A DNA stretch of 64,000 nucleotides, taken from assembly GCA_049282355.1 (NCBI GenBank), contig JBAPTW010000108.1, positions 1 to 64,000 of the forward strand. The letters are read 5' to 3'. Below are positions 24,925 to 33,146 of this stretch, in pieces. The translations under genes and the position numbers were made by a program. Source of the stretch: JAGTVB01 sp049282355. GTDB taxonomy: Bacteria > Pseudomonadota > Gammaproteobacteria > HK1. The notes below the pieces were generated by a model. It was not told the DNA's origin. It saw only the letters and a list, made by a program, of their open reading frames with translations, and searched no databases. Positions within the stretch are counted from its first letter, which is position 1. The number at the start of each line of letters is the position of its first letter.

Positions 24925-26189
24925 TGATAGTGCCTAACTACCTCATGCGTTCCGACGCTGCTCGGCACGAGTTCGATGCGTACCGAGTGCGTAGGGACTT
25001 TCCTATCCTAAACCAGACTGTCCATGGTCATCCGCTGGTTTACCTTGACAACGGTGCCACAAGTCAGAAGCCGCAGTCCGTCATCGATGCGGTCAATGAC
25101 TACTACTGCTGGAATAACGCCAACGTCCACAGAGGCGTACACACGCTAAGCGAACGCGCAACCCGTGCTTACGAGCAGGCCCGCGAGGTGGCCGGGCATT
25201 TTATCAATGCCGCTCACCCGCGTGAAATCATTTTCGTGCGGGGGACGACAGAGGCCGTTAACCTGATAGCCCAAAGTTATGCCCGGCCACGCCTTCGCCC
25301 CGGTGACGAAATTCTCATCACCGAGATGGAACACCATTCCAACATCGTCCCTTGGCAAATCGTCTGCAAGCAGACAGGTGCTCGACTACGCGTACTTCCC
25401 ATCAATGACGCCGGCGAGCTTCAATTAGAGAAATACGCCGAGTTACTTGGCCCTCGGACCCGTTTCGTCAGCGTCGTGCACTTGTCGAACTCGCTCGGAA
25501 CCATCAATCCGATTCGAGAAATGGTCGATGCCGCACAGGCACGGGGCATTCCGGTCCTGGTCGATGGCGCCCAAGCCGTTCCTCACGTGGCCGTGGATGT
25601 TCAAGCATTGGGATGTGATTTCTACGCATTCTCTGGACATAAGGTTTATGGACCCACGGGGATCGGAATTCTCTATGGGAAAGGCGACCTCCTCGAAGCC
25701 ATGGAGCCCTATCAAGGGGGCGGAGAAATGATCCGCCGGGTTACGTTTGAGGAAAGCTTATACAACATGGTTCCTTACAAGTTCGAAGCAGGGACACCGA
25801 ACATCGCGGGGGCTATTGGTCTCGGAACAGCGCTCGAATACCTATCTCAATTTGGCCTGGAGGCGGTCAGTAACCACGAACACGCACTGCTCGCTCGCGC
25901 TACCGAAGCGGTCAGCGACATTTCGGGATTGCGCATTATTGGTACTGCAGCTCAGAAGGGAGGCATTTTATCGTTTGTTTTGGATGGCGTGCATCCCCAC
26001 GATATCGGAACAATTTTAGATACCGAGGGAGTCGCGATCCGCGCTGGCCATCACTGTACGATGCCGCTGATGACACGCTACGGCATACCCGGAACTGCCC
26101 GGGCATCCTTTGCAATGTATAACACCAAGGAAGATGTCGATGCCCTCATTCGGGGGATCGAAAAGGCAAGAGAGGTATTTGATCGATGA
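24924..26189 (+). CDS. sufS: Cysteine desulfurase SufS
   Basis: This 421-residue PLP-dependent cysteine desulfurase of group II supplies sulfur for cluster assembly. Lys240 in FYAFSGHKVYGPTG is the expected PLP lysine, and Cys378 in RAGHHCTMPL is the expected persulfide cysteine. EMEHHSNIVPWQ is also typical. The start overlaps the sufD stop by one base and the end overlaps sufU (ATGA). The partner sulfur acceptor here is SufU, not SufE. Confidence 0.97.
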   Translation: MIVPNYLMRSDAARHEFDAYRVRRDFPILNQTVHGHPLVYLDNGATSQKPQSVIDAVNDYYCWNNANVHRGVHTLSERATRAYEQAREVAGHFINAAHPREIIFVRGTTEAVNLIAQSYARPRLRPGDEILITEMEHHSNIVPWQIVCKQTGARLRVLPINDAGELQLEKYAELLGPRTRFVSVVHLSNSLGTINPIREMVDAAQARGIPVLVDGAQAVPHVAVDVQALGCDFYAFSGHKVYGPTGIGILYGKGDLLEAMEPYQGGGEMIRRVTFEESLYNMVPYKFEAGTPNIAGAIGLGTALEYLSQFGLEAVSNHEHALLARATEAVSDISGLRIIGTAAQKGGILSFVLDGVHPHDIGTILDTEGVAIRAGHHCTMPLMTRYGIPGTARASFAMYNTKEDVDALIRGIEKAREVFDR

Positions 26190-26641
26190 CCGACCTACGC
26201 GAGCTTTATGAAGAAGTCATCTTAGATCACAATCGACATCCACGGAATTATCCGAAAATTCCGCTGGGACATAATTGTGAAGCACACGGCTTTAACCCTC
26301 TATGTGGAGATGAATTCCGTATTTATCTGACGGTGGAAGACGGAATCATTCAAGATGCCGGATTTGAAGGCGCCGGTTGTGCGATCTCCACGGCATCGGC
26401 ATCTTTAATGACCGAGGCACTAAAAGGAATGGAAGTCGGCAAGGCAGAGGCGTTGTTCGCCGAGGTGCATAGATTGCTGACGGAGGAACAGCAAACAGGT
26501 GAGCCATCGGAAATGCTTGGAAAACTGACGGTACTTACTGGCGTCAAGGAATATCCCATGCGTGTCAAGTGCGCAACGTTAGCCTGGCACACGATGCATG
26601 CCGCCTTGCATAAGCGCGAGAAAACCATCTCCACCGAGTAG
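26186..26641 (+). CDS. sufU: SufU-type sulfur acceptor / scaffold
   Basis: This 151-residue IscU-fold protein carries the SufU-specific insertion (around HRLLTEEQQTGEPSEML). The metal and persulfide ligands are Cys40 (PLCGDE), Cys65 (GAGCAIS) and Cys129 (VKCATLAW). SufU accepts sulfur from SufS in a zinc-dependent manner in Gram-positives, and proteobacterial SUF operons of this layout are likely similar. It overlaps sufS by 4 bases. Confidence 0.94.
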   Translation: MTDLRELYEEVILDHNRHPRNYPKIPLGHNCEAHGFNPLCGDEFRIYLTVEDGIIQDAGFEGAGCAISTASASLMTEALKGMEVGKAEALFAEVHRLLTEEQQTGEPSEMLGKLTVLTGVKEYPMRVKCATLAWHTMHAALHKREKTISTE

Positions 26642-26696
26642 GCGTTCTTCAGATTTCCACTACCAACCTTGCAGCTCTTGCTGACACTTACCAGCG

Positions 26697-27050
26697 ATGA
26701 TCACCGAGTGGCTTGAGAAATTGAACAAGCAAAAAGAAATGGACGAGACAGCCTTGCGGGGCAAGGTTATTGAGGCACTGCGGAGTGTTTTCGATCCGGA
26801 AATCCCCGTCAATATCTATGATTTGGGCTTGATCTATCAGCTCGATGTTGACGTTTCCGGGGTGGTTGACGTCCAGATGACGCTTACCGCGCCAGGCTGC
26901 CCCGTAGCCCAAACTTTCCCAGCCACCGTCGAAGAACGACTACGTGAAGTATCCGGGGTCACCGCAGCAAGTGTGGAGCTGGTTTGGGATCCTCCTTGGT
27001 GCCAGGATCGGATGTCAGATGAGGTAAAACTGCAACTTGGGTTGCTTTGA
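26697..27050 (+). CDS. sufT: SufT / MIP18-family Fe-S assembly protein
   Basis: This 117-residue protein has a DUF59/MIP18 domain: SVFDPEIPVNIYDLGLIYQL, the conserved Cys in LTAPGCPVAQTFP, and the tail ELVWDPPWCQDRMSDE. SufT proteins assist maturation or transfer of Fe-S clusters. The domain begins at codon 15, so the in-frame ATG at 26739 is an alternative start. It lies 55 bases after sufU and 12 before the Rieske gene, probably in the same transcript. Confidence 0.92.
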   Translation: MITEWLEKLNKQKEMDETALRGKVIEALRSVFDPEIPVNIYDLGLIYQLDVDVSGVVDVQMTLTAPGCPVAQTFPATVEERLREVSGVTAASVELVWDPPWCQDRMSDEVKLQLGLL

Positions 27051-27062
27051 AGGAAGAAGCTA

Positions 27063-27383
27063 ATGGGGGAATGGGTTAACGTGACGCCTGCCAATGACTT
27101 CCCTCCCGGCACATCCCGGCGGGTGGAAATAGAGGATGTCACTGTAGCGGTTTTTAATTTAGATGGCCAATATTATGCAATAGAGGACGTTTGTACGCAT
27201 GACTACAGTCCACTGGAAGGCGGCGATGTCGAAGGCAACGAGATAATTTGTCCTCGGCATGGCGCACGATTTGATATCAAGACGGGAGAAGCATTGAGTG
27301 CTCCTGCTTATGAACCCCTCCCTACTTTTCCAGTTCGGGTGGAAGATGGTATGGTGCAAGTGAGGGATGATCGCTGGGACTGA
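27063..27383 (+). CDS. Rieske-type [2Fe-2S] ferredoxin
   Basis: This 106-residue soluble Rieske protein has ligands CTH (Cys44, His46) and CPRH (Cys63, His66), in the pattern of ferredoxins of bacterial non-heme oxygenases. In proteobacterial SUF operons such a protein often comes last, and its electron partner is unknown. GGAAGAAG gives a good ribosome-binding site. No oxygenase lies nearby, so a general redox role connected with SUF is more likely than ring hydroxylation. Confidence 0.93.
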   Translation: MGEWVNVTPANDFPPGTSRRVEIEDVTVAVFNLDGQYYAIEDVCTHDYSPLEGGDVEGNEIICPRHGARFDIKTGEALSAPAYEPLPTFPVRVEDGMVQVRDDRWD

Positions 27384-27413
27384 CGCTAGCTCAACATGCT
27401 CGTGCCCCAAGAG

Positions 27414-27746
27414 TTATTCTGTAAGCAAAATGAAGAAAAAGGGTGCCCAAAACAGAAACAGCATTACTAGCAAAGCTGCATCGAACTTGATGATCGTTTT
27501 ATAGCGATCGCGCTCCGAGCCTTCCTTTTCCCCCATGAATACGCGGCTCATCAGCATGTCAAAAGGCAAAATCCATATCAGCATAAGAGCGATGACAGGA
27601 ACGACATGAACAGGGATCACGCGCCATCCTGAATCATCCTCCCCTGGATAGAACACGAAGGGTAAGCAAAGAAGCACTAACACCGCCATAGCGACACGCA
27701 GGACACCCACCTGTTGGCGTACCTCTGATGACTTAAAAAAATCCAT
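27414..27746 (-). CDS. Hypothetical membrane protein
   Basis: This 110-residue protein has three hydrophobic helices (about residues 15-34, 44-64 and 88-108) separated by a charged cytoplasmic loop (GEKEGSERDRYK). I do not recognise a named family. The gene is leftward, converges on the SUF/Rieske operon, and follows the phosphorylase gene by 53 bases on the same strand. Composition and hydropathy look like a real inner-membrane protein. Confidence 0.65.
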   Translation of the reverse strand: MDFFKSSEVRQQVGVLRVAMAVLVLLCLPFVFYPGEDDSGWRVIPVHVVPVIALMLIWILPFDMLMSRVFMGEKEGSERDRYKTIIKFDAALLVMLFLFWAPFFFILLTE

Positions 27747-27799
27747 TGCCGTTATTGCATGTGACGTCTAGGGTTCTTGCTCCAGGGCGCATTTCTGAG

Positions 27800-28540
27800 C
27801 TACAAAATAGGGACAACAACCTCCAGTAGCCGGCAAACGCTTTTCATCCCCAATTTTAAAGTTGCCGCAATTTCGTCCATAAGCAAAGGGCCCCCTGCAC
27901 GCCCAGCGGCTGGATTCGCAACGATAGCGCATGTTGCGTAACAGATGTCGAGCTCGCGGGCAAGTGCGGCTTCTGGCATCGCGGTCATTCCGACGATGTC
28001 ACATCCATCCCTTTCAAGGCGGTCAATCTCCGCCCGGCTTTCCAGCCGCGGCCCCTGCGTAGCACCGTAAGTTCCTTGCGCAACGATCGCGAGCTCAGCC
28101 ATTTCTGCAGCGCGTAGCAGCATCTTTCGAAGCGCTTCACAATAAGGCTCTGTAAAGTCTGTATGCACGACCGGGCGCGGGCCTTCCTCGAAAAAAGTAT
28201 GGGCCCTACCCCACGTATAGTCTATTAGCTGGTCCGGAATAATCAGATGACCCGGCATCAGCCCCTGTCGAATACCGCCGACTGCGGCAACGGCAATGAT
28301 TTGACTAGCGCCTGCCTGCTGCAGCGCGTAAATATTTGCCCGATAATTCACCTGATGTGGCGGGATGTGATGCTCTTCACCATGTCTTGCCAGAAACAGC
28401 AATTCGACGCCCGCCAACTGACCATGAACTAATGGAGCAGAGGGCTCGCCGTAAGGTGTCCTAATTGACTCCCGGCGCTCAATTTCCAAGCCTTCAAGAG
28501 CATATAGACCGGTACCTCCAATAACCGCAATCTTTGCCAT
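27800..28540 (-). CDS. S-methyl-5'-thioinosine / thioadenosine phosphorylase
   Basis: This is a trimeric purine nucleoside phosphorylase of the MTAP family, about 246 residues. N-terminal IAVIGGTGLYALEGLE, the phosphate-site FLARHGEEHHIPPHQVNYRANIYAL, and the ribose/base site MTAMPEAALARE with the tail NPAAGRAG are visible. Pseudomonas homologues of this length act on methylthioinosine in purine and methionine salvage. I chose the ATG at 28540 because AAGGAG lies 8 bases before it. A longer frame from 28600 adds unrelated residues. An HGPRT that would use the freed hypoxanthine lies 2.2 kb away. Confidence 0.88.
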   Translation of the reverse strand: MAKIAVIGGTGLYALEGLEIERRESIRTPYGEPSAPLVHGQLAGVELLFLARHGEEHHIPPHQVNYRANIYALQQAGASQIIAVAAVGGIRQGLMPGHLIIPDQLIDYTWGRAHTFFEEGPRPVVHTDFTEPYCEALRKMLLRAAEMAELAIVAQGTYGATQGPRLESRAEIDRLERDGCDIVGMTAMPEAALARELDICYATCAIVANPAAGRAGGPLLMDEIAATLKLGMKSVCRLLEVVVPIL

Positions 28541-28739
28541 GAGTTCCACTCCTTGAGGTTGGCTCCTACCGAAGGTGTCAGCAACCCTCCGTATCCGCAC
28601 AACTTCTCCTAAAGTTCAGCACATCTTGGCCGAATAAACCCTGGAGTTCCGCCCACTCGAACCCTTTAATTCGCCAACAATCGACATGTGTGGGTGGTAC
28701 GACCAAGCCCCTAAAGTACACACCTGGAGCAGCATAAGT

Positions 28740-29288
28740 ATGTGGAAAAGAATCGAATCCGACGACGTGCAGCCGGATCCACCCGTCGCCACACCGAACG
28801 AGGCAGCACAGCCCACTGCCCGCGCTAGGGAGCTTGCGACTATAGGCCCATCTATATCGATACGCGGAGAGCTTTTGGGCGAGGAAGATCTTATCGTGCA
28901 GGGTCGCGTCGAAGGCGTCATCGATCTCCGTCAAAACAATGTTACCATTGGCAAAGATGGTCGTGTCAAAGCGGATATCAAAGCGCGCGTCATTAAGGTA
29001 GAGGGTCATGTGGAAGGCAATCTCCACGCGGACGAGCAGGTGGTCATTCGTCGCTCCGGCAATGTTGTGGGTGACATGGTCACCCCGCGCGTCACCCTAG
29101 AGGATGGATGCCGATTTAGAGGTGCTATCGACATGGAAGTGAAGTCGCATGGTAAGCAAGCACTCATTACGCATGGAGTGGCTGAGATCAAACCGATGGC
29201 GGCCGTGCCCGCAAAGGAGCTCGGAAGAGAGGTAGGTAAAGAAACCGGCTCCAGTAAAGGAGAAGCACAAGCCGCTGGAAAGAAATAG
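28740..29288 (+). CDS. Bactofilin family cytoskeletal protein
   Basis: This 182-residue protein has a central bactofilin beta-helix: SISIRGELLGEEDLIVQGRVEG, VKADIKARVIKVEGHVEGN and VIRRSGNVVGDMVTPRVTLEDG. It is flanked by disordered ends with a Lys/Gly-rich tail. Bactofilins polymerise without nucleotide and organise cell shape or local envelope machinery. I chose the ATG at 28740 because GGAG lies 10 bases upstream and the upstream in-frame residues are not conserved. The gene lies upstream of mreB on the same strand, with 342 bases between, a suggestive cytoskeletal pairing. Confidence 0.88.
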   Translation: MWKRIESDDVQPDPPVATPNEAAQPTARARELATIGPSISIRGELLGEEDLIVQGRVEGVIDLRQNNVTIGKDGRVKADIKARVIKVEGHVEGNLHADEQVVIRRSGNVVGDMVTPRVTLEDGCRFRGAIDMEVKSHGKQALITHGVAEIKPMAAVPAKELGREVGKETGSSKGEAQAAGKK

Positions 29289-29630
29289 CAAGCTTCCCTG
29301 CAGAACTCCCTCCCATTACCATTAAGAAGCAGCTCTAGGTCGGCAGGTTTTCTCGGTCAAGCACCCAACTCTGAAGATGAGGTCAATCCTGGGAAGACCT
29401 GCCGGCCAATAGATCCGCACATCACGCCTATCTTTCCACCTGGTTTCTTCAGGAAATCCCACCATAGGGTTAGCTCATATTACCATTCCGGCTCAGGAAT
29501 TGTCCGGCAAGATATTTGCATATGCTTGCAGGAGTCGAAGATTTTGACGAATCCGATTCTTGCGTCAGAGCTGTCCGTCCTATGGTTTCGCAATCGCTTT
29601 ACCCTTTACCCGCCAGAACACGAGTTGCTA
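29289..29630. other. Bactofilin-mreB spacer with a stem-loop
   Basis: No gene is seen. The blocks CGGCAGGT (about 29342-29349) and ACCTGCCG (about 29396-29403) can pair across about 46 bases. The left block plus TTTTCTCGGT resembles a sequence after fumC near 48430-48442, so a minor repeat may be present. The frame of mreB is open back to 29526, but the added residues are not MreB-like. Confidence 0.4.
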
Positions 29631-30680
29631 ATGATCAAGCAGATTCGAGGGCTCTTTTCAAACGATCTTGCAATCGATCTCGGAACCGCCAATACACTTA
29701 TCTATGTACGCGGCCAAGGAATAGTATTGGATGAGCCGTCAGTCGTGGCCGTTCGACAAGGGAACGGTCGATCCGGCGGGACCCGAAGCATTGCCGCCGT
29801 CGGATCCGAGGCCAAGCAGATGTTGGGTCGTGCACCGGGCCACATCACCGTTGTACGGCCACTGCGTGAGGGCGTCATTGCAGACTTCACTGTCACGGAA
29901 CGGATGTTTCAGTATTTTATCCACAAAGCACATCAAAATCGCTTTCTACGCCCAAGCCCGCGGGTGCTCGTCGGTGTACCCTGCGGTTCAACACAGGTAG
30001 AGCGCAGAGCCATTCGGGAATCTGCAGCAGGTGCAGGCGCGCGCGACGTATTCTTGATCGAAGAACCAATGGCTGCGGCTATCGGTGCCGGTATGCCCGT
30101 CAGCGAGGCAAGCGGCTCAATGGTTTTGGACATCGGCGGAGGAACAACCGAGGTTGCCCTTCTTTCCCTAAATGGAATCGTGTATGCAGAATCGCTACGC
30201 GTGGGCGGGGATCACTTCGATGAAGCCATCATCAGTTATGTGCGCCGCAATTACGGCACGCTTATTGGCGAAGCCACAGCAGAAAGAATCAAACAGATGA
30301 TTGGTTGTGCCTATCCCGCCAACGAACTGCTTGAAACCGAAGTGCGCGGACGCGATTTATCAGAGGGTATACCTCGCCGCTTTGTCATTAACAGCAACGA
30401 GATTTTGGAAGCCTTTCAGGAGCCGTTATCCAAAATCGTCAGTGCGGTCAAAACAGCCCTAGAGCAAACGCCACCTGAGCTCAGCGCCGATGTAGCCGAG
30501 CACGGTATGGTACTTACCGGTGGCGGCGCCCTGTTACGCAACCTCGATCGGCTCCTAATGGAGGAAACAGGCCTTCCCGTAGTGGTCGCGGATGACCCAC
30601 TGACATGTGTAGCACGCGGTGGCGGCAAGGCACTGGAAATGGTGGATGAGAAAGGCGCTGATGTTCTCTCCCGAGAATGA
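29631..30680 (+). CDS. mreB: Rod-shape protein MreB
   Basis: This actin-like protein polymerises under the inner membrane and directs lateral wall synthesis. From the ATG at 29631 it has 349 residues, the family length. The phosphate-1 loop is DLGTANT (residues 16-22), phosphate-2 is VLDIGGGTTEVALLSL, and the adenosine motif is LTGGGALLRNLDRLL. The start MIKQIRGLFSNDLAIDLG mirrors other MreBs. A longer frame from 29526 lacks similarity. No mreC or mreD follows, and the next gene is a leftward hpt. Confidence 0.95.
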   Translation: MIKQIRGLFSNDLAIDLGTANTLIYVRGQGIVLDEPSVVAVRQGNGRSGGTRSIAAVGSEAKQMLGRAPGHITVVRPLREGVIADFTVTERMFQYFIHKAHQNRFLRPSPRVLVGVPCGSTQVERRAIRESAAGAGARDVFLIEEPMAAAIGAGMPVSEASGSMVLDIGGGTTEVALLSLNGIVYAESLRVGGDHFDEAIISYVRRNYGTLIGEATAERIKQMIGCAYPANELLETEVRGRDLSEGIPRRFVINSNEILEAFQEPLSKIVSAVKTALEQTPPELSADVAEHGMVLTGGGALLRNLDRLLMEETGLPVVVADDPLTCVARGGGKALEMVDEKGADVLSRE

Positions 30681-30736
30681 TGGAATAGAATGAGAACTTC
30701 TAAGGTGATGGTGCTATCCGCCGGCACGAAAGCAAA

Positions 30737-31291
30737 TTATAAACCCTTTACCGCATGAATCCCAGGTATATTTCTCAAATAGCCTTTGTAGTCCATTCCA
30801 CAGCCGAAAACATAGCGGTCCTCGACTTCTAGCCCTGAAAAGTTCGCACGCTGGAGAGCCGGCTTTCGGTCATGCTGTTTCTCAACCAGCACAGCGCTAT
30901 AGACTGCCTGCGCACTTTCTTGCCTACACAAATTCATGATAGCTCCGAGCGTGATTCCTTCATCGAGTATGTCATCAATCAGCAACACTACCCGATTCTT
31001 TATGGAGTTTGTGGGGCGCACGCGCCACTGCACATCACCGCCTATCGTTCCTCTTCGGTAGCGTGTCACGTGGATGTAGTCCAGCTCAAGGGGGAATGGG
31101 AGTCGCGTAACAAGCTTTCCAGCGGGGATCAGGCCCCCAATCATAACGACCAAAATGAGTGGGTTCGCTTCACCCAGAGTCGCAGCAATCGAATGCGCCA
31201 TGCGGTCCAAAGCCTGCTCGACTTGATCTGACGAGTACAGAAGATCCGAATCTCGTAGAACACTCTGAACCCAATCCATAAGCTTATTCAC
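30737..31291 (-). CDS. hpt: Hypoxanthine-guanine phosphoribosyltransferase
   Basis: This 184-residue type I phosphoribosyltransferase makes IMP/GMP from hypoxanthine/guanine and PRPP. The PRPP loop is VVLLIDDILDEGITL, and LELDYIHVTRYR and the C-terminal RYVFGCGMDYKGYLRNIPGI match the gammaproteobacterial Hpt subtype. The start is a GTG at 31291 with no strong ribosome-binding site. The in-frame ATG four codons later is an alternative. It converges on mreB. With the nearby phosphorylase it could form a purine-salvage pair, though not an operon. Confidence 0.92.
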   Translation of the reverse strand: MNKLMDWVQSVLRDSDLLYSSDQVEQALDRMAHSIAATLGEANPLILVVMIGGLIPAGKLVTRLPFPLELDYIHVTRYRRGTIGGDVQWRVRPTNSIKNRVVLLIDDILDEGITLGAIMNLCRQESAQAVYSAVLVEKQHDRKPALQRANFSGLEVEDRYVFGCGMDYKGYLRNIPGIHAVKGL

Positions 31292-31444
31292 TACCGCACA
31301 ACTGAAAGCAAGGCGGCATCACCAACTTATGCCCGAAGACATGCCGCAGCAGTGCTCGCAATCACTGATCAGACCCACACCGCTAAGCCTCAACGCCTCT
31401 TGCTGTTCTGTGCTATCGCTGTTGTCAATCTCTGCTGATTCGCC

Positions 31445-32230
31445 CTAGGGGGAGAAGTCGTCAGCCTCGAGCTCATCTAAGTCATTAAAATCCTCGAGGG
31501 GCGGATTTCCGTCGTAGCACAAGTAGAGTCGTCGCTGTAAGTAAGCTTCGCGAGTAAAAATATATGGATCAAGAGCCTGATTGCGAATTCGAATCGCGCT
31601 GCTGAGGTTGGAACGGGTGTTCACTACGTCAAGGGCGCCCAATGGGACGATAATGGCCGCACTGATATCGCTTATGAAAAGCTGCCCAAGCGTTAGTAAA
31701 GACGTGAATATACTTGCTGGGATTGATGGCAAATCGCGTACTGTGCTCGGACCAAGCAAAGGCAACACGATGTACGCTCCCTGAGGTATCCCCCACTTGC
31801 AAAGGGTTTGTCCCAGATCCTCCTCGTGCCGCGGCAAATTCATACGCGATGCAATGTCGAATAATCCACCAATTCCTAATGTTGTGTTCACTAAAAACCG
31901 ACCCACGTCCTTCCCACCCTGGCGGATTTTCCCCTGAAGGAAGGTGTTTATGATGACATCAAGATACCCTAGATTATCAAAAAAGTTGGTAATGCTTGCT
32001 TGAAATGGATCCGGCGTAACGCGGGCATAGGCGTTGGACACCGGTTCAATAAATGCCCGATCCACGGCCATATTGAAATTGTCCGCGTCCCGGTTGAAAG
32101 GCTCCAAGGGATCAACGTTTGGAGCAGACGAGGGGTTTGTGGCACAACCGAAAAGAGCAATAGAGCAAACCGTCAATAGAATGGCAGGAAACCAACGAGA
32201 AATGCCTTTATAACCTGCTCTACTTGCCAT
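31445..32230 (-). CDS. mlaA: MlaA/VacJ family lipoprotein
   Basis: This outer-membrane lipoprotein takes part in retrograde phospholipid transport. From the ATG at 32230 it has about 261 residues. A lipoprotein signal ends ALFGC, followed by the MlaA core (DPLEPFNR, NFNMAVDRAFIEPVSNAYARV, GRFLVNTTLGIGGLFDIA, QGAYIVLPLLGPSTVRD). GAAAGG lies 5 bases before this ATG, which decides the start. The frame is open to 32392, but that extension runs into the R2-bearing spacer and would bury the signal peptide. It is the last gene of the hopanoid/lipid-transport run. Confidence 0.92.
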   Translation of the reverse strand: MASRAGYKGISRWFPAILLTVCSIALFGCATNPSSAPNVDPLEPFNRDADNFNMAVDRAFIEPVSNAYARVTPDPFQASITNFFDNLGYLDVIINTFLQGKIRQGGKDVGRFLVNTTLGIGGLFDIASRMNLPRHEEDLGQTLCKWGIPQGAYIVLPLLGPSTVRDLPSIPASIFTSLLTLGQLFISDISAAIIVPLGALDVVNTRSNLSSAIRIRNQALDPYIFTREAYLQRRLYLCYDGNPPLEDFNDLDELEADDFSP

Positions 32231-32344
32231 AGAAGCCTTTCGCGGCAGCTCGCCATAAAATCGATAGAAGCCATTTCGCATAGCCGCAAACGCGCCACGC
32301 CCCCGGTAAGCCACAGAGAAGAGGCGAGTAAATCCTGGTACCCC

Positions 32345-32474
32345 CATGTACACTCCGGTTGCTATTCGCCCCATCCCTGGGGCTTTCCCCACAGGGGCCA
32401 GCTCTCAGCTGTGCAAAATCGGTTCGAACGATTTTGTTGCCACCATCCCCTTTGCTCTGCTGGCGCTCGCGAAA
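32345..32474 (+). repeat. R2 dispersed repeat, copy C (internal part, long form)
   Basis: This copy starts TGTACACTCCGGTTGC and contains CCATCCCTGGGGCTTT, GGGGCCAGCTCTCAGCTG, AAAATCGGTTCGAACGATTT and TTTGCTCTGCTGGCGCTCGC in the orientation of the copy at 60422-60567. It includes the middle module of about 85 bp that the 60.4-kb copy lacks and that copies B and H share. It lies in the mlaA-hpnM spacer. Confidence 0.75.
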
Positions 32475-32504
32475 CCTGAAACCCGTAGAACAGCGTCTGA
32501 CGGA

Positions 32505-33146
32505 TCAGTCCGCGGAAAGCTCCGCAATCTGCTCTTGAAGCTGGGCGATCAGCTGGTCGAAACCCGCGGTACGCAGAATTGACGAATATTCTGCCCGCTT
32601 GACAGAGAGATCGCTTACACCGTCAGCAAGGATATTGACAATCCGCCATTCATCACCTACGCGCTGCAGCACGTAATCGAGCCGCACCGGCTCTTCATCG
32701 GGTATCCTAAGCTCGCTTCGCACCAACGCTCGCCCCCGCCTCAAGGGGCGTTGCGAAAGAGTTTCGAACTGCTCGCCAGAATAGCCATCAAAGCGATCGG
32801 CATAGGTCGCAAGAGTGAGCTCGCGGAAGGTTTCTTTCATCTTCGACCGTTGTGTTTCGGTCAGTTCCTTCCACTGGCTTGCACCCAAGACGGTGGCAGA
32901 AATCGTCTCAAAATCGAAGCTGCGACGGACCACCGGTGCGAGCCGCTGCCGGCGATCTGCAAAACTAAGGGTGTCGGCTTGCCGCATAACTGCAAACAGC
33001 GCTTCATGCAGTGCTTCCACAGTAACGATCGCACCATCGTCTTTGTCCGTGGCATAGGAATCACCCGGCGCCTGGCTGACAACCGCGCCTATGGGAAGCA
33101 ATATCGCTAGTGCGACGGCACCTATGGTTCCTGGCAATCTTCGCAT
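32505..33146 (-). CDS. hpnM: MlaC/HpnM-like periplasmic lipid-binding protein
   Basis: This 213-residue protein has a signal peptide (core AVALAILLPIGAVVSQA) and a Ttg2D/MlaC domain: RLAPVVRRSFDFETISATVLGASQWKEL, FRELTLATYADRFDGY and the sheet DYVLQRVGDEWRIVNILADGVSDLSVKR. MlaC shuttles phospholipids across the periplasm, and in hopanoid clusters the homologue is called HpnM. It overlaps hpnB by 25 bases and precedes mlaA, so export or distribution of hopanoids is the contextual guess. Confidence 0.87.
   Translation of the reverse strand: MRRLPGTIGAVALAILLPIGAVVSQAPGDSYATDKDDGAIVTVEALHEALFAVMRQADTLSFADRRQRLAPVVRRSFDFETISATVLGASQWKELTETQRSKMKETFRELTLATYADRFDGYSGEQFETLSQRPLRRGRALVRSELRIPDEEPVRLDYVLQRVGDEWRIVNILADGVSDLSVKRAEYSSILRTAGFDQLIAQLQEQIAELSAD

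Noticed and set aside
31445..32392. MlaA starting at 32392 with a 54-residue extension
   Set aside because: The extension is not conserved, runs into the R2-bearing spacer and would place the lipoprotein signal internally. The ATG at 32230 has a good ribosome-binding site.
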